From Acidobacteriota bacterium (GTDB taxonomy: Bacteria > Acidobacteriota > Terriglobia > Terriglobales > Acidobacteriaceae), in contig JAJYZK010000193.1 in the NCBI GenBank assembly GCA_021799945.1, forward strand, positions 1 through 6,364: DNA of 6,364 bases, written 5' to 3'. The notes beneath the pieces are model-generated. The model saw only the letters and a program-made list of their open reading frames with translations. It was not told the origin of the DNA and ran no database searches. Within the stretch, counting starts at the first letter, position 1. Each line of letters begins with the position of its first letter. The position numbers and the translations under genes were made by a program. Positions 4,577-6,364 of the stretch are shown here, in pieces.

Positions 4577-6364
4577 GTGGAATATACCCTCAGGGACTTA
4601 CTGAATTCGGTATTTCGTTATTCGCGCGCGCTTCTATTCTTTTGGGTGGGAGCGATCGTTGCGGTTCTCATCTTCTACACGCAGACTCGGAAGCTCTACG
4701 ACTCGACCGCCAAGGTTCTGGTGTCGCTCGGGTCGGAGTCGGAGGGAAAGACCGAGTTTCTGAACGATAGGAACCTTCAGGTGCTCCAGCGCGAGGAGCA
4801 GACCCACGACGAGCAGCAGATTCTGGAAAGCCACGCAGTGCTGGAGACGACGGCGCGCTGGCTGCTGGGGGAGCCGGCGCCCGGCATTCCCCGCTCCGTG
4901 TCGCCCGCGAGCCTGGCCGAAGCGTCGCGATTCATCCGGGGCGAAGCTCCGGAATCGACGCTGCTGCTGCGGTCGCTTCATGAAGCTTACCTGCTGCTGG
5001 ATGCAGTTTTCGGGAAGAAGCGAACGGACGACGAGAAGCGGGGAGATGTTGTCCGCGAGCTGTCGAAGGATTTGAAGGTGAGCCCGGTCTTCGATTCCGA
5101 CGCGCTGGACGTCAGCTTCCGGTACCGGAATCCGCAGGTGGCGCAGACGATTCTCCGGCTGATTATTGCGGCGTATCTCGATCACCACATCGCCGTATTT
5201 CAGAGCGCCGCCGATGAGAATCTGCTGAAATCCCAGTACGAAACCTCCATGAGCCAATACCGCGAACGTCTGGCGGCGTATACCGCCTACATGAACCGGT
5301 ATGGAGTGTACAGCGACGACACCCAGGTGAATTCGCTGATGGAGCAGCGGGATAAGCTGCAGCAGGCGCTGGACGATGCGCAGGCAGATCGCGCCTCGGC
5401 CGTCGCGCGGCTGGCCACGCTGAAATCCATCAACCGATCCTTGCAGCGGTATGAGCGGTATAGCACCACCGAGGTGCGCAACCGGGAGCGCGAGGATCTG
5501 GACGCAAAGCTCAACGACGCGATGCTGGAGCAGCGCGAACTGCTGAATCGCCATCCCGAGGGAAGCCGCGCCTACCAGGAAGAGCAGTCGAAGTTGAACG
5601 AACTGCGCAGCCTGCTGGGGCAGCAGCCGGCGCAGGTGCTGGACCAAACCGAACAGCGCAGGAGCAGGGCCTCCGAACTGGCGGAGGCCGACGCCATCGA
5701 CGTAACGCAGGAGCAGCGCGGAGATGAGGCGCGGGTGCGGCGGGTGCGGTCGGATATGACCGGGGTCGACGCCGAGCTGAAGCGCTACGCCAGGAATCTC
5801 CAGGGATTCGATGCTCTGAAGTTGCAGGTTGCGCTGGCCAAGGAGCAATCCGAGCAGATCGCGCAGGCCTACGTAAACGCCCGGCTCAAGACGCTGACCA
5901 ACCAGGATGCCATTACCGACGTTTCCCTGATCGACGCGCCCACCTGGAACTGGCGTCCGGCCAGTCCGAAGAAGAAGCTGGTGTTCGCGGCGGGCGCGGG
6001 ACTTCTGGTCCTCGGCAGCTTTGCGGTGCTTCTCGCCTGCATTCGGCTGGATGGGGCAATCGCCGACGTATCCGCCGCCGAGATGGGCGTGGGAGCGCCG
6101 GTTGCCGGCGCCTTTCCCGTGTGCCGCGAAGATCTGGATCCAGCGGACTTTGCGGATGCGTTTGTAAGGGAAAACTTACGGGAATTCGCCAAGCTCTATC
6201 AGTCGCTGCGGGGCTCCGAGCAGGATGGCCGGGTGATTCTGCTCGCCGAATCCGCCTCCGGGGAGGGATCCAGCCTGCTGGGCTACGGACTGGCGCAATT
6301 CCTGAGCCGCGAAGCGCGCGAGAAGACCGCCTTTCTCGACCGGACGGCTCACGGGATGGAGATG
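4577..6364 (+). CDS. Wzc-like polysaccharide chain-length determinant / BY-kinase-type co-polymerase (3' truncated)
   Basis: The frame opens after TGA 4556-4558. The only reasonable start is GTG 4577, with AAGGG at 4568-4572. It stays open for 596 codons to the window end. TM1 is about residues 18-34 and is followed by the Wzz-type 'YDSTAKVLVSL'. A large periplasmic part contains long charged, heptad-like helices (about 205-440). The proline-rich segment before TM2 is 'DAPTWNWRPASPKKK' (P455, P461, P464), and TM2 is about 468-489. The cytoplasmic part then has 'EFAKLYQSLR' (536-545), in place of the usual ExxRxxR helix, and 'VILLAESASGEGSSL' (553-567) in place of the P-loop. This is the one-polypeptide Wzc/GumC-CpsD architecture that controls exopolysaccharide polymer length with the outer-membrane exporter encoded upstream. 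The Walker A lysine is replaced by S565, and Walker A' reads FLDRT (D588, T590 instead of a second Asp), so kinase activity is doubtful. Walker B and any tyrosine tail are outside the window. Confidence 0.87.
   Translation, partial: MEYTLRDLLNSVFRYSRALLFFWVGAIVAVLIFYTQTRKLYDSTAKVLVSLGSESEGKTEFLNDRNLQVLQREEQTHDEQQILESHAVLETTARWLLGEPAPGIPRSVSPASLAEASRFIRGEAPESTLLLRSLHEAYLLLDAVFGKKRTDDEKRGDVVRELSKDLKVSPVFDSDALDVSFRYRNPQVAQTILRLIIAAYLDHHIAVFQSAADENLLKSQYETSMSQYRERLAAYTAYMNRYGVYSDDTQVNSLMEQRDKLQQALDDAQADRASAVARLATLKSINRSLQRYERYSTTEVRNREREDLDAKLNDAMLEQRELLNRHPEGSRAYQEEQSKLNELRSLLGQQPAQVLDQTEQRRSRASELAEADAIDVTQEQRGDEARVRRVRSDMTGVDAELKRYARNLQGFDALKLQVALAKEQSEQIAQAYVNARLKTLTNQDAITDVSLIDAPTWNWRPASPKKKLVFAAGAGLLVLGSFAVLLACIRLDGAIADVSAAEMGVGAPVAGAFPVCREDLDPADFADAFVRENLREFAKLYQSLRGSEQDGRVILLAESASGEGSSLLGYGLAQFLSREAREKTAFLDRTAHGMEM

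Noticed and set aside
4634..5848. 404-residue open frame on the minus strand
   Set aside because: It is antisense to the Wzc-like gene, whose frame shows clear domain order; the minus-strand translation has no recognisable domain and is a GC-rich mirror frame.

Overview
The window is GC-rich, gene-oriented entirely on the + strand, and looks like chromosomal DNA of a Gram-negative-type (diderm) bacterium. The PQQ-type quinoprotein, the polytopic 'PTPS-related' membrane protein and the capsule/EPS export pair together recall soil Acidobacteria (Solibacter/Bryobacter-like). That taxonomic guess rests on gene content and style only and is an inference.

Layout. (1) Positions 1-756 hold the 3' end of a periplasmic PQQ-dependent (quinoprotein) dehydrogenase; its 5' end lies outside. 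(2) After 65 bases, positions 822-2540 encode a 572-residue polytopic membrane protein with a C-terminal soluble domain. It resembles the GT-C/YfhO-like 'PTPS-related' family and may act in glycan or lipid-linked sugar transfer. (3) Positions 2541 to about 3468 are a gene-poor stretch of roughly 0.9 kb. It holds several hairpins, a cluster of 23-24 bp-spaced direct repeats that looks like the orphan end of an insertion sequence, a terminator-like hairpin reading on the minus strand, another on the plus strand, a structured leader faintly like a c-di-GMP-I riboswitch, and a 15-bp tandem repeat. (4) Positions 3469-4284 encode a secreted polysaccharide export protein (Wza type, short form). (5) Positions 4285-4576 are intergenic and carry a REP-like palindromic element. 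(6) Positions 4577 to the window end encode a Wzc-like chain-length regulator/co-polymerase, cut off inside its cytoplasmic P-loop domain.

Working together, the last two genes would form the periplasm-spanning part of a Wzx/Wzy-type exopolysaccharide machine: the export protein at the outer membrane and the co-polymerase in the inner membrane. The membrane protein at 822-2540 could belong to the same glycan theme but is separated from them by the repeat-rich gap. The most notable observation is that the Wzc-like protein keeps the overall tyrosine-kinase (BY-kinase) layout, yet the visible part of its nucleotide site is degenerate: the Walker A lysine is replaced by serine, the second Walker A' aspartate by threonine, and the ExxRxxR motif is altered. 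This suggests a pseudokinase-type co-polymerase. No phage, CRISPR, tRNA or rRNA was seen.
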